Source: Cryptomeria japonica
Lineage: Eukaryota; Streptophyta; Pinopsida; Cupressales; Cupressaceae
DNA: 64,000 nucleotides
Direction: 5' to 3'
Assembly: GCF_030272615.1 (NCBI RefSeq)
Contig: NC_081410.1
Span: 502,906,442 to 502,970,441 of the forward strand
A model generated the notes under the pieces. It was given only the letters and a program-made list of their open reading frames with translations. It ran no database searches and was not told the origin of the DNA. The first letter of the stretch is position 1. The number at the start of each line of letters is the position of its first letter. Of the stretch, positions 1 through 11,477 are shown one piece after another. Both the position numbers and the translations under genes were made by a program.

Positions 1-3000
1 ATAATACAAAGAAAGAATATCTTCTGATTCTAATATATAACCTTTTATCTGAAGAATTCATTCCATCCATCAAAATCTTAAAAATGTATTTGCAATAACT
101 GCATAGTCTCAACATATGCATAAACTGTCTCATGCAGCCTAACTTCTGTAGGGTTTCAGTTTTGAAGCGAATACTAAAAATCAGTGCCTAAGTATTATCA
201 ACTTAAATTTCCTCTACATATGTTATTTCCATCCATGGTAGTTATTTCCAATTGAGATGTTTAGTCTAAGGTTTGAATTCAACAATTTATTCACTATGAA
301 ACCCAATCACATTGTCCAGAGATCAACGTGACAACCGAACTTTCTACACAAAGCATAAACAATATCTCTACCAACAAAATTCTCTAAATACCACCAGCAA
401 GGAGAGACGTACCCTGCATACATAACTGGAACTTACATCTCTTTCAAAACTTTTGAACCGACATAAATTACCCAAATTTTCTTAACAGCCCTATAGTCTA
501 AATCTGTCACAAAAATCTAAGAAAACCCTTTTTCTTCTAATACTACATAACACTTTGGAAATCTTCATTTTGGAATCAATGCAATGTAACTCTACTATAA
601 ATTATAAACCATTTACAACACTATGAAGTCTCGGCTTATAGCGAAAATAAGAAACCCAAAGTTCATTACAATCAACGGACTTGGATTTTTGGTTATCTAA
701 ACCCTATTCATAATGACAGACAAGAATCCCTGAGAAGAAATCTGGCCCTTAAGGTAACAAAGAAAATATAAAAGCCTGAGGCTTATACTCAATAGTACCA
801 AACCTCCATGCAACTCTTGCATATTAAAATACCTTCAAATCTATTTTATTTATCCTATTAAAACCATGAATCCTAACCATACAGAGCATACATTAGCACT
901 TATCTCGACAACTTAGGACTATAAACCAGAAAACCCAGGTACTCAACTTATCAACCTTTCCAATGAAATACACAAAAGAAGATATCCCCCTCAACTGCAA
1001 ACTTTCCAAAATAAAAACTCACAGAAAATGCTCTTGACTGAAGAAGCTTTCTATTTGAAACCCAAAAGAAAACAAAACCCTTCAGAAAAAATTCTCAAAC
1101 CTCTCTTCACAAACCATATTTTTCATATAGATCTCTTGACCTCGCTTCTAATTAAGATTTTTCCTAGTTTTTAACATTTTTTTAAGTACTTATACTACCA
1201 TCCAAAGAACATACAAACGAAAGAATTTTTCACATCACAAACAACAATTTATCTTCAAAATTCATATTAGAAAGTAGCAGAGGGGTTGGTTTGTTCAATG
1301 TTCAATTTTAGCTTTTCACAAGACTTTGAATGTTTTCCACTTCCATCATGCCTGTATGTTGATAGTAAGAACCACAAAATTTATAGACCATGATGTTCCA
1401 CCAAAAACTCCAGATATTAATCCCTGCAAAATCTGAGGTTACAAAGAGCAAAGAGGAAAACCACACTTGTCAGACAATCAGCATTTATGCTAATGAACGA
1501 GCATCAACCATAACACAAGTTTTTAAGAATGTCAAAACTGTAAATCAAATTGAAACAATCAGATCATGCTCTTCAAGATTGCACTTGGGAACTACAGAAA
1601 GTCAATGTTTAACTTTACTTACACCAACTTATGATTAAACCCATTGTCAATGTGTTTAAAATCCTAGTCAAGGACATCAGAAGAACCATTTCCCTGGAAT
1701 ATCTAGTCACTGCAAGCAGTATTGCTAGGAATAAACCTAGTGTGAAGGGCATAGGTTATATTTGTTAAACTAAGTTTAAAAATTAGATGCATTGTAAAAT
1801 AATGAATCATGAATGGGAACTTGTGCTGCCGATACCTACAAATTACCTTTTCTCTTGATTTTCAATTTCAAAACCCTTTCATTTTTGCATCGACTTTTTT
1901 CTGTTTTTTTCATCATTTGTGTAACAGTGTAAGTAATAAACGTTTTGTGTGGACTTTTAAAGTTTTGAAGCTTACCAGTTGCTGCTTTGTTGTCATTTGT
2001 ACAAGTGATAAATTGTTGTGGTTCTTTAACAATTTAAAGTTACCGGTTGTTTTTTCATAATTTGTGTTAAGTGATAAATGGGTGATCTTTTTAAGTTTTT
2101 AAGCTTACCAGTAGCTATTTTTTCATTTGCTTATTTCATTAAATTTAATTTAGATTTTGGCAGGAAGAAGCATCCATCAAAATGAAAATGGACATCAGAG
2201 GACATACCTAGCAGTTGTCTCTTGGAGACAACTCTTGTAGGGAAATTTCTAACCATATTTAAGACATGTCAAAGAGAAATGAGTAACAGATAAGGTATTC
2301 AAGTGAAAAGAATCGTTCCATTCCTACCTCGCAACTCAATGGATGTACTATTTATCTTTCATTTTGTCACTACCTGTGGTCAGTAGCATTTGTGCAAATG
2401 CAACCGAGAAGTAATATTTTCTACAAAACTTTCAAGCTTGTAGTAATGTACCCTATTTATATCTCAGTAAAGTGAATATAGTTAGTCTTAAAAGGAAATC
2501 GAATGCATAAGATCATCCTTCCCTCCAGAAAATTCCTCACACCTGCTTCTCACATAGAAAATGATACACGGGATGAAACAAATGTTAAAAGGATCAGTAT
2601 CCAGGGAACATGGAACATGGAACTGAAAAGATGCCTAGATGTTGACATTTGTTAGATAATAAATGCATTTTGGATGGCTGTCATTTCCAAGGAAATACCA
2701 CATAAAACCCAAATACTAAATGCCATTGCTAGATACCCGAGCCATTGCCAAGGAAGTAACCAAAAAGGAAAGATGAATTGCTTGACTGGCTTGCAAATGC
2801 ATACCGGCCAGAGCAATACAGTTTATCCCAAGCCAAGTTTGAAAAAACCCTTTCAATAGGACATCATCATGTACTACAGCAGTTCAATGAAAGGAGTTTT
2901 AACCCTTCCTGTTGTACTTGACAATGGGGAAAGGCAGCATGCATAACATAATCAGCATTGATCATAAAAGTTTGACTAGTTTAATAATATTTTCTATCCA

Positions 3001-3061
3001 TAAAAATAACAAATAGGCAAGAGCGGGAGTTCACCTGATTTTTTGGTCAACTCTGAAAAGG
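1..3061. other. AT-rich non-coding DNA, no gene recognised
   Basis: I see no protein-like reading frame, RNA gene or mobile-element end in this stretch. The short open frames present are low-complexity and lack recognisable motifs. The only structure I can support is a degenerate tandem repeat at about 1888-2145. The right edge is set by the solo LTR at 3062. It could be intron or intergenic DNA; nothing here decides between them. Confidence 0.5.
1888..2145. repeat. Degenerate tandem repeat, unit about 70 bp, roughly 3.5 copies
   Basis: A block recurs containing 'ttaaagttttgaagcttacc' followed by 'agt(t/a)gct', a T-run with 'catttgt', then 'aagtgataaa' and 'tggt..tcttt'. Copies start near 1888, 1955, 2030 and 2092. 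The copies differ by many substitutions, so the array is old. No coding potential is seen. Confidence 0.6.
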
Positions 3062-4137
3062 TGTAATGTCCCTACTTTGAAATATAATTTAATAATAAAT
3101 AATAAAAAAATTAAAATACAAAAGAATAAATATAAAAATTAAAATTAAAATATAAAAGAATATAATTAAATATTATTTAAATTTGATTAAACCTAATGAA
3201 AGGTCAAAAGGCATGAAATGATAAGTTGTGACTCCCTCAAACGTGAGATATAAAAGGGAGAAGAGAAACTCATTTGAGGGGGGGGAGAATTTGAAAAATG
3301 AGAAGTGCTGATTTAAATAAGAACTGCAGATCTGATTATGAAAGTTTGTTTCCCTTTCGAAGGGTAGAAATAATGAAAAGTTGCACTCTTTCAAAAGGTG
3401 CTAATGGTGAGAGGGTGTGTCTCTTGCCAAAAGGCATGCATGATGAAGAGGTGTGACCTCTCCCTCACATTGAGAGATATAAAAGGAAGGAATAAAAGCA
3501 TTCAGTAAGAGCACCATCAAGCAGATCAGATCAGAATTGTTATTATTGAGTAATAGGAAGTAACATCCTTGTTCTTGGTGGTATGCATGGGATATGTTTA
3601 ATAAGTATGCTTAATATATGAAGCCTGATAATGTTCTTATGCAGAACTAATAGTAACATTAATATGGACTGCAATATGTATGACAATCATACTTAATTTC
3701 ATATATATTCATAATACATGAGAAATTAGTATACTTACAGTCTAAATCATGTTATTACTGTCAGTATTTAAGAAGATGGGAAGGAGATGTTCCAAAGAGG
3801 GGCAGTCTAAATCCAAGCACTAGATTAAGTCCCAAGATAGGGTGGGGATCAGTGACCCATAAGCCTTGAGGGTATAGACCCAAGATAGGTAAGGGCTTGG
3901 ATCTGTAAACTTTGAGGGAACCTACTGCTGTATTTGGTCTCTAAGCGCTTTGGTAACATACATAAACCCTTCTCCCTTAAAACTGAAGTAGTAGCAGGGC
4001 CTAATAATTATATTAAGAACTATAAATAATGAAATTAATCATCTAATGAGGAAAATAAATAAGAACTTGTTAATAACGAATTGAATAATATCAATCAATT
4101 TTAGTATATAGAAATAGATCGGGTAGGGGACATTACA
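3062..4137 (+). mobile_element. Solo LTR with perfect 5-bp target duplication AAAGG
   Basis: The 1076-bp block begins TGTAATGTCCC and ends GGGGACATTACA, an extended TG...CA inverted terminus. It is flanked by AAAGG at 3057-3061 and AAAGG at 4138-4142, so these are the true ends of a retroviral-type insertion. No internal region or second LTR is present, which fits a solo LTR left by LTR-LTR recombination. TATA boxes (TATAAAAG) lie at 3249-3256 and 3478-3485. The family differs from the copia LTRs elsewhere in the window, because it lacks their hairpins and termini. Orientation follows the TATA boxes. The superfamily is unknown. Confidence 0.9.
3199..3488 (+). promoter_or_regulatory. Duplicated core promoter inside the solo LTR
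   Basis: Two related blocks about 230 bp apart each run 'caaaaggcatg', then 'gtgac(t/c)', then 'ctcc/ctccctca', then 'gagatataaaagg'. They occupy about 3205-3258 and 3427-3488. Each ends in a TATAAAAG box (3249-3256; 3478-3485). The arrangement suggests an internal tandem duplication of the promoter module within the LTR's U3. Which box is used cannot be read from sequence. Confidence 0.6.
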
Positions 4138-4259
4138 AAAGGGAGACAAAGATGAGAAGGAAGATGTTTGGGGGAGGCTCTCTGGATGAAGAGATGGAAG
4201 AAAAAGTAATAGATTTATGGATGGGACACCCATCTAAAAGATTGCAAATCATCTGAGAA

Positions 4260-5931
4260 GTATGCGATTTCAGCTCAGCAGATTATGCCGTTCAGGGAAG
4301 CTCTGTTAGTGCTGAAGAAACTAATGGCAGGGTTTGGTCGGGTTCCTATTCAACTGGCTTAGTTGGCTCTCTGCTTGTTTCTGGCTCTCCAGTGGCTCAA
4401 TCAAATTCTACTTATTTGGTTGGTTCCACTGCTGGAAGGATTGATTCAATGTAGTAGCATAGTGGGAAGGGCTTGCATCATGGGTTTCTCCTTCCTCCCT
4501 GAGAGCCTAGGATTGCTGGTGTTGTGGCCAATTGTCTAATTGGAGTCCCTGGCTGCACCTTGGGATTTCTTTAGGATGTCTGTTACCGAGGATCTGAGTT
4601 GCAGCTATGGTCCTGTCTGCAAGGAGGCTGAGAAGAGTTTCTAAGCTCCTAGAATGCCCCATTAGTCCTTACAGTTCTATGGTCGGATCTATTTGAGATG
4701 GGTCCACCAGTTTTAAGGAAGGAAAAAGGTCCTATGCAGAAGAGACCATAAGGAGGTTTTAGGAGGAAGGGTTTCTAAGAAGTCTCTAGATCTCGATGGG
4801 GCTGAGGGAAAAGAAAGGTTGCAGTTGGTGAACCACAAAGAAGGTTAAAGATCTTGGATAGAGGTATTAAGGGTAAGTCCTGCTCCAAACCTGATATGTC
4901 TTGCTCCTTGGAATGGGTTTTGGATAGCAAGTGCATTCTTCTTAGGGTTCCAGATTCAATTGTTGAAAGCTCGTCCTCTAAGTTAGGAAACACTCTTATT
5001 GAGAAGTTTTTAGGTGCTAGACCAAATATTGATGTGGTTAAAAGATGGGCTCAAAGGAAACGGAAACCAGGTGGTCAATTTGAGATCTCAACTTTAGTTA
5101 AAGGTTTCTTTTTTATATCCTTTTCAATTTGGTGAAGATTGTGTTTGAATCCTCTTGGATTGTCCTTGCTTTCTTGGGAAAATAGAACCTTTCCTAAGGA
5201 AATAGAAACACTGGGTTTTGATCCAGATGAGGACTGCATTAATAGGTACCTGTTTACAATAGGCTTCTGGGCTTACTGTTGGACTTCAGGGAGGAGGAAA
5301 TTATAATGGGTATTGCTAATTCTTTCGGTGAAATATGGGACTGTTGGACTACTGTTTGCTAAATTTTGTGTGAAATATGGTGATTGGGTGCAAAAGATTG
5401 AATATGAGGATGCCTTGGTGGTTTCCCAAAATGCCATAAGTTAAGCCATACTAGTGATGCTTGCCTGGTCAATAAAAGAAAGCAAAATTTAGAGAAACAG
5501 AAGGAAAAAGATAAGCTTTGTCTACCACAAGAAAATGAAGAGCTTCTTTCCACGGAGAAGCTGATGTGGTTCACCAAGTAGAGGAAAACAAAGTTTTTGA
5601 GTATTGCCCTTTGGTGGGTAGGACAAGCTCTGAAGGAAACTCGGTTTCTTCAGATGTGAGGCTTATGGAGGTGGTTGTGGGGAGAGGAATGTTATTTGTG
5701 GTGATCCATAGGGTCCTGCTTCCAACCCTTTGTGGAGGACCTTGCTTACTTTCTTATCACCATCTTCAAGCAAGGAAAAACAAAAATGGAGGATTCAAGC
5801 ACAAGAAATCTTTCTGGAGTAAGTTCTTTAAGAAGATCTATGAAATCCTCCAATTTAGGGTTAGGCATTTAAAAAAGAACAGCCAAGAAGGAAATTTGCT
5901 TCAACAATTCAGTGGGCAGGACTGCTGCTAG
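4260..5931 (+). pseudogene. LINE-type ORF1 relic: DUF4283 domain plus CCHC knuckle
   Basis: This is a decayed nucleic-acid-binding protein of the kind found as ORF1 of plant L1-type LINEs and in related DUF4283 proteins. The clearest piece, 4854-5135, reads 'KFLGARPNIDVVKRWAQRKR' and then 'GQFEISTLVKGFFFISF', the conserved first half of DUF4283. About 40 codons on, near 5261-5337, another frame gives 'LLDFREEEIIMGIANSFGE', matching the second half of the domain. Near 5431-5475 a shifted frame gives 'CHKLSHTSDAC', the end of a CCHC knuckle. Several stops and frameshifts separate these pieces. The Ser/Gly-rich frame at 4269-4452 may be its N-terminus. No endonuclease or reverse transcriptase follows, so the copy is 3'-truncated or only a fragment. 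Confidence 0.7.
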
Positions 5932-6640
5932 TGTTCAGGGCTCTCCAGAGCTCTTTGGTTTCAAGCCACCTGACTGTCCATTCTTAGGGCATCAAGTCCT
6001 GTGCTAATTGAACTAGTCCCATTTTGTGAGCTGTTAGTGTAGTGTTGTCATTTGATAGTTATTGTGTTGTCGATCCATGTAAGCGTTTTGTGGTTGTCTG
6101 TGGGTTTAAAAGCCAACCAAAACTAATTCGCGATCGAAAAGATATATTAAACCAAATGGGGAAGTATGAATAAGGCTAGCAATACTTGGTAGATTTTTTA
6201 ATTCTATGAAAAAAATATGTATATGACAAAAGATGCGAGATGTATTACGTTATGAATATACAATCATTTGCTCATGTCAGTCAAATTGGTTTAGAAAAAC
6301 ATGATCCTTTGCCTTCTAGTACAACCAAACCAATCTGCCCTAATTCTCTTTGGTTACCAGATTAAGCAGATATGAAGCAGAGCTCGTAGTCTTAATTATA
6401 AAACCCATGAAATAGACTTGCAACTGATACAAGCAACAGAACAAGGATAAAATAATTTGAGATCTGCAAATGCTAATAACTATCCATCTTGAATTGTTTA
6501 GACAGCCACAGAAATGAAAAAAATAAGGGGCTTTCCTCCGCTTTTTGGTTTGGAAATCCTACAAACAAATTTATTTCTCCCTTTTACCATTCTTCACATA
6601 ATGCAACATAGTCTCTTTAGGCTCGCTTCATCGCATCCAT
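5932..6640. other. Non-coding DNA
   Basis: Between the LINE relic and the small minus-strand frame at 6641 I see no coding frame, repeat or element end. Confidence 0.5.
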
Positions 6641-6910
6641 CTAGTTAGCTTCTGCACTGTCTTGTTGAGGTAACTCTATGTAATCTTCAGTGACATACCC
6701 ATAGGCTAAATCAGACAATAGCCTTTCACAGCAACTTAATACCTTCCTGAAATCCTCAATCTTATATAAATGTTCCTCTTTTCTCAATTGCTTCCTTTCT
6801 CGAAGCATATGCATAAATACCTTGGGAATGGCTTGCTCAATAGAAACACTAATGATGGCTTTCTCATCATCCAGATCATTCAAGTAGGGAATCTTTTTCC
6901 AAAATTGCAC
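6641..6910 (-). CDS. Small hypothetical frame, possible exon or gene fragment
   Basis: A 90-codon frame encodes a charged, helix-prone peptide with acidic and basic residues well mixed and little low complexity (for example 'KKIPYLNDLDDEKAIISVS' and 'LSDLAYGYVTEDYIEL'). It has no ATG at its upstream end and opens at a GTG, so if real it would be a downstream exon or truncated piece. I do not recognise the family. No partner exons were found upstream on the minus strand. It is kept because its composition is more protein-like than the surrounding frames, but chance is a serious alternative. Confidence 0.2.
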   Translation of the reverse strand: MQFWKKIPYLNDLDDEKAIISVSIEQAIPKVFMHMLRERKQLRKEEHLYKIEDFRKVLSCCERLLSDLAYGYVTEDYIELPQQDSAEAN

Positions 6911-7937
6911 AGTGCAAAGACTGGCGCTCTATTTACACTGAAGGTCAGCATGGCAATAGATCAGGAGGCTCCTTATTGTGGGTATCAGCAGGAGACTATA
7001 TTTTATAAAACTTTACGAATTAGATTCCTATTCTTCATTATCCCTTTGAATGCTAGACTCTTTAATATAGGACGATATTTCCAAGGTAACCATCATGTTT
7101 ACGAATAAAGTTTGCAGAAGCAGTCGAGCCACCTAAACCAACAAAAGCACATTACAACCTACAATCATCCAGAGGTTGCAAAGAAATTAAAACTCAAGCA
7201 TTAAGCTCGGGCACAGAAAGACAAGCTTCTTCAACCCTGTGAATTCCAAGAGGGCTGTAGGCAACAATGAACATACATCAGAGAGTAATTAGCAAACTTT
7301 AATCCACTGAGAGTTTCTAAGATCAAAATCCAAATTCGTATTCTGTATACTATCCATACATTGGAATTTAAGAACCTGAACGTGTTCCAAAACCCTTTAC
7401 TCACTACTCACCAAGTTGCCTCAGCATTTCTTGGTGAGATTTAAAAACCCTACTTTCCGCCTTTCTACAGAATCTCTCAAAGAGTCCAATACTTTTAACC
7501 TACACAGAGTTGATCTGATCATCTATATAGGTTTCATAGGAACAAAGCTTCGTGATTCAAAAAGCAAAAGCTATTCCAACTTGTGAAGATCCCGCACTTG
7601 TTGCTGACTAATCTATTTTCTTCCATGTCTTCTAGCTTTCCCGCAACATCCAGAGGAAAATTTAAATCTACAAGTAAAGCTATATATATTTGGGAAGCAA
7701 TTCGTACGTCTGATCGTTGACTTCAAAAATTAGGCGATAGTGAAACGATTTGTAGTTGAGGTCTTTCAATTTTTTGTGATAGCAGTTGTTGATTTAATAT
7801 CTCCTATTTGTTGATTTAATGTTTAATTTTTGTACAACATTGTATCAATAGTTGTGACTTTAAAGTTGTTATTCTTGATGATGAATACCAATAATTGACC
7901 AAAATATACCCTTTGTTGTAAAAAACAACCAATCATT

Positions 7938-8051
7938 TGATGCCACATCAACTGCACAAGTATTGGGGCCCCTTTTGCACACCTATTGGTCTCACATTTT
8001 TCTTGGGTTGTTTTGAACACCTTGACAAAAAGCATGGTGATGTGGCATCAT
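7938..8051. repeat. Perfect 13-bp inverted repeat enclosing about 90 bp
   Basis: TGATGCCACATCA at 7938-7950 is exactly the reverse complement of TGATGTGGCATCA at 8039-8051. The enclosed 88 bp is not itself palindromic. It could be the termini of a very small MITE-like element or a chance hairpin. I did not find a convincing flanking target duplication. Confidence 0.45.
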
Positions 8052-8310
8052 AATTAATGATGTGGCCTTGAAACCTTTATAAGTAGAGGACTTGCCAAGT
8101 AAGCTACTGTAAAAAATTGGGAGTGATTTGAAATTTCCACGTAAGATTTTGAGAAGTGCGAAGTTAGGGTGCACAACTACTGGGTCCTCTCCCCTATCTA
8201 TTACATTGACGATCATTTGATTGTTTATAAGTGTTGTAGGCAAACAATAATTTTTATTGTTTATGGAAAATGAAAAAGAAAGAAAGATTGTTATTATAGT
8301 CCACAATGTT

Positions 8311-8399
8311 GGGAGGTTTGTATATGGGTCTACACATAGCTTATAGTAATATGGAACAATTTGTATATGGGTCTGCAATGGCTTATAGTAATATGAGAC
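8311..8399. repeat. Two-copy tandem duplication, unit about 48 bp
   Basis: 'tttgtatatgggtct' followed by 'gcttatagtaatatg' occurs at about 8311-8352 and again at 8361-8397, with few differences. Confidence 0.6.
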
Positions 8400-8507
8400 T
8401 ATAAATGAAGCATACATACCTTACCCTCTAGTGGGATGTGAAGTTGTGACCTCTCTTTCAAGGGCACAAGTTCCCCACCACTAAGCTAGCTAGGTTGTAT
8501 TTTTCAT

Positions 8508-8830
8508 TTAGAAATGATTGGGTCATTTTTCAACATTGGGTGGGATTTTGTGTTTTTTCATTTTTTATCCCACTTTTAGAAGTTTTTAAAATTTCTCTTA
8601 CCCTAGTATTCTCTCACTTGATTTTATATTCTTTAAATTTTTAGAGAAATACAGATAAGAGAGATATAGTTGTTATTTGAGAATATTTGGATCATTTTTC
8701 TCTATTGGGTGAGATTTTAGGCTTTCTCGTGTTATCAAACATTTCCTTCCTCTTCTATTTTAATAATTTTTTAAGATTTCTATTATCTCTGTACTCTTTC
8801 CTTCAATTTTTTATTCTCTAAATTTCTATT
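8508..8830. repeat. Diverged direct repeat, two copies of about 150-170 bp
   Basis: The order 'tcatttttc..attgggtgggatttt', then 'aagtttttaaaatttct', then 'ctctcacttgatttt.tattctttaaattt' at about 8520-8642 recurs at about 8692-8828 with many substitutions. Both copies are T-rich. Confidence 0.5.
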
Positions 8831-9088
8831 TTGTCTTACTTGTCAAAATTTTAGACTTTTTCATGTCAATGTCCATTTTCCTTCATTTCTCATAAGTCCT
8901 TGATTCTCCAAGTCCACATGTTTTGATTAATTAAAAACAAGTTTTTGAAAGGAACCCGAAACCTTGTTACATAGCAGGAGAAAGATAAAGCATTAAAGAG
9001 GCATGAAATAACAATGCCTGGACACCCATGTAAAGAACAGATCCCAGTTAAAACAAAAAGGGATCACAAGACAAAGAGAACAGCACTA

Positions 9089-9143
9089 GACAACCTCAGG
9101 ACAACACAAAGACAACACCGAGACAACACAAGGACAAGGACAA
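9089..9143. repeat. Short simple tandem repeat (GACAACACAA-like)
   Basis: Five to six imperfect copies of a 9-12 bp word related to GACAACACAAA run up to the stop of the adjoining minus-strand frame. Confidence 0.6.
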
Positions 9144-9536
9144 CTAGATGTTTCTTATGAGTTCTTTCGCATGAACCACCATCTGCTTCATATTGACTGC
9201 AGAACTTTTCATATCATCCAACTCTTTTTCCTTGATACCAACCTGTTTCCGAGTGTTGGCCCTTGAGCTTTTTTCATGACCCTTCTTCTCAGTTCGATCC
9301 TTATCATCCTCCTTGCCTTTAATCTGTTCAAATTTATTTATCGGCATGTTAACATGGTCGATAGTGGCCTTAAGGATCTGGAAGTTTTACTCAGCAATCC
9401 TCTTCATAGTAAGCTCCATCTTATCCACTCTATTGACCAGATTGTTCAGGTTAGTTTCTAGACCCTTATCATCTCTGATCCCTTCCAACTCCAAGTCCAC
9501 ATATTTCAAGCTTTTGAAGTTTCCTTTATTAGCATG
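9144..9536 (-). pseudogene. Coiled-coil-like frame relic, unknown origin
   Basis: Reading the minus strand from 9536 down to 9144 gives about 130 codons in one frame with a single internal stop near 9390. The peptide is highly charged, with heptad-like leucine and asparagine spacing ('LETNLNNLVNRVDKMELTMK', then 'INKFEQIKGKEDDKDRTEKK'). It resembles coiled-coil segments of plant retroelement proteins. No zinc knuckle or enzyme domain is attached, so the family is not recognised. Confidence 0.3.
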
Positions 9537-9658
9537 ATTTGCCTTTGTATTTTATGCCCGTATAACATTACTCCCTTCTATCCCACAATATTTTGATTTC
9601 TATTTCTCTCCTTACTTTCCTTTTGAATGAAGTGGTCATTGATCCCTACTATAAGATT

Positions 9659-10025
9659 TGGCTATGGAGATAGCCACCTGGGATCTAGAGGTCCAATGAA
9701 GCACAATGACATGAGAAGATCAATATGGAAAGAATAAATTGTACTCTTATTAAGAATGCTAATAGAATGGATGTACAATGTATGAGAGACCCTTGGTTAA
9801 ATATAGGCCAAGTTGAGACATATGATAGCTTGAGATTATGACAAATGTCTTAATCTTATTATATGAGACATAAAGTAATAACTTATCTACTTAAGGTGAA
9901 AAAGTGATAATTATCCACTTGAATTGAGAATAATCATATGTTTTCCCTAAGTAAACTTAAGTAACATGTGTGATTAGAACCTAGATGATGAACTTACTAG
10001 GTACTACACCTTATTCACATCAACA
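9659..10025 (-). mobile_element. Old copia-type 3' LTR (element K), minus strand
   Basis: Read on the minus strand, a CTTAAGGGGGG polypurine tract (10026-10036) is followed directly by TGTTGATGTG, a normal LTR start. The other end is placed at 9659, where TGGCTATGGAGATAGCCA (9659-9676) forms a 7-bp stem and supplies the terminal CA. That end is my estimate. The length of about 367 bp is typical of small copia LTRs. No second LTR of this family was found, so K is incomplete in the window. Confidence 0.55.
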
Positions 10026-10402
10026 CCCCCCTTAAGTTTAGCTTAGGGAGGAACAAACCAATGCAAAGATGGGTCCAAGCTACAAGGTGTGATGGGGTAC
10101 TTGCATGTACAAATGCAATTTCTCACAAACAGAGAAAAGGAGAAAGCATAGGGACAAAAATCCTCCCCAAAAGAGAGAAAATACAAGAAAATAGTCTCAA
10201 GAAGAAATGAGGAAGACAAAACTCCATGTGAGGAAAAAGTACCCCATAAGAGAGAAGAAGATAAGCCATGTAGCCTCCCCTCAATGTAGGAAATGCATCA
10301 CTTGTAGATGCTCAAAATTGGTTGTAGAATATGCTCCATGATCATCGATAATGTTTCTACCCTTAGGAGGAATCAAAACCAAAGTTGTATATGAATGATG
10401 TA
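10026..10402 (-). other. Element K polypurine tract and 3' internal leader
   Basis: The polypurine tract is at 10026-10036 on the minus strand. The rest is non-coding sequence that would lie between the pol stop and the tract of element K. It is cut at 10402 by insertion of element A and may resume after 22335. Confidence 0.4.
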
Positions 10403-11477
10403 TGTTAATGAGGATTCGATTAATACTAAGAGGGGGGTTGAATCAGTATTAACAACAATTTAAAATCATCAACTTAGACTCATAAAACTTTTACCAAATC
10501 AAACATAGACCAACACTAGAGTCATTTACTAGTACCGGTATCTATTGATAAACATCTGCTAAACTAATATATCAATGTTGCACATTAAGTGTTCATTAAC
10601 CATGCATAAATTGAAAGTAAAGCATAACATCACATCAAAAGCATTCACCACATGAACACCATGATTTTCACGTGGAAACCCAAATAGGGAAAAACCACAG
10701 TGGGAATTGGTACCCACAAGAATTTTGCACTCTTTTGGAATGCACCATATTAGGAGCCTAGCACGGCTAAGATCTTACAAAGATGCCCTGTTAGGAGTCA
10801 CCTGGTTAAGGGATTTACCTCAGCCCTATTAGGAGCTTTGATCTATTAGGATCAACCTCGCAAGAGGATTTAGAACTCAGATGTTGAGTCACCCTGTTAG
10901 GGGATTTACAATGTGAGGCTTGTCAGGACCTACCCAATTAAGGGATTTTATCTGCTGCAACTGTTAGGGAACAATAGTGAAGATCTATGTATAGCACTCA
11001 ACTGCTTGCTTGATCAGATCCAATTAAGCTCTAAGTCTACAACGCTCGAGCATAACTTCTCATACTCTGGTTCGACTTCACACACTTCTCAAAAATCGCT
11101 ACCACAACAATCATCAACTGTACCGACATAAATAACTTTTACAACTAGGTCGGCAACAAAACCCTAAGACTTACAACATAGATCATCACAGATCTTTACA
11201 GCTCATTACAAATCGTCATATGGATCATTACAATCAATTACAATTCAATATCAACCGTTGAGTGATTACAACTCATCACAACAACTCGATTTGATACAAA
11301 GTCAAACCCTTAGAACACTCCACTAAGCACTTTGCATATTCCCAAGAAATTCTCTTTCCAAATGCACCAAAACATCTTTCAAACACTTCACGCGGTTTGT
11401 GCCACATCATCATCAACATGTGAACTTGATGTAGATCACCGCCAAACCAAAAATCATTACCAGTCAAGAGAGTTCTT
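10403..11477 (-). repeat. Element A 3' LTR, truncated by insertion of B
   Basis: Matches the 5' LTR (20816-22335) up to about 11465. On the plus strand it starts TGTTAATGAGG. The U5 stem arms lie at 10420-10429 and 10443-10452. The U-rich-internal-loop hairpin lies at 10672-10698 with perfect GTGG/CCAC arms. Repeats of the 'CCTAACAGGGT' type occupy about 10760-10990. Confidence 0.8.

Larger units (their letters stand above)
6911..9143. other. Non-coding DNA with small repeats
   Basis: No gene is recognised. It contains a 13-bp inverted repeat (7938-8051), a short tandem duplication (8311-8399), a longer diverged direct repeat (about 8508-8830) and a GACAACAC-type simple repeat (9089-9143), each listed separately. 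Confidence 0.5.

Noticed and set aside
4775-4993. Minus-strand open frame opposite the DUF4283 relic
   Set aside because: Shadow of the plus-strand coding relic; no motif of its own.
7992-8417. 141-codon minus-strand frame
   Set aside because: Composition follows the tandem duplication at 8311-8399 and low-complexity Tyr/Ile runs, with no conserved motif.
9276-9537. Two plus-strand frames rich in Leu, Ile and Ser
   Set aside because: Antisense shadow of the charged minus-strand coiled-coil frame.
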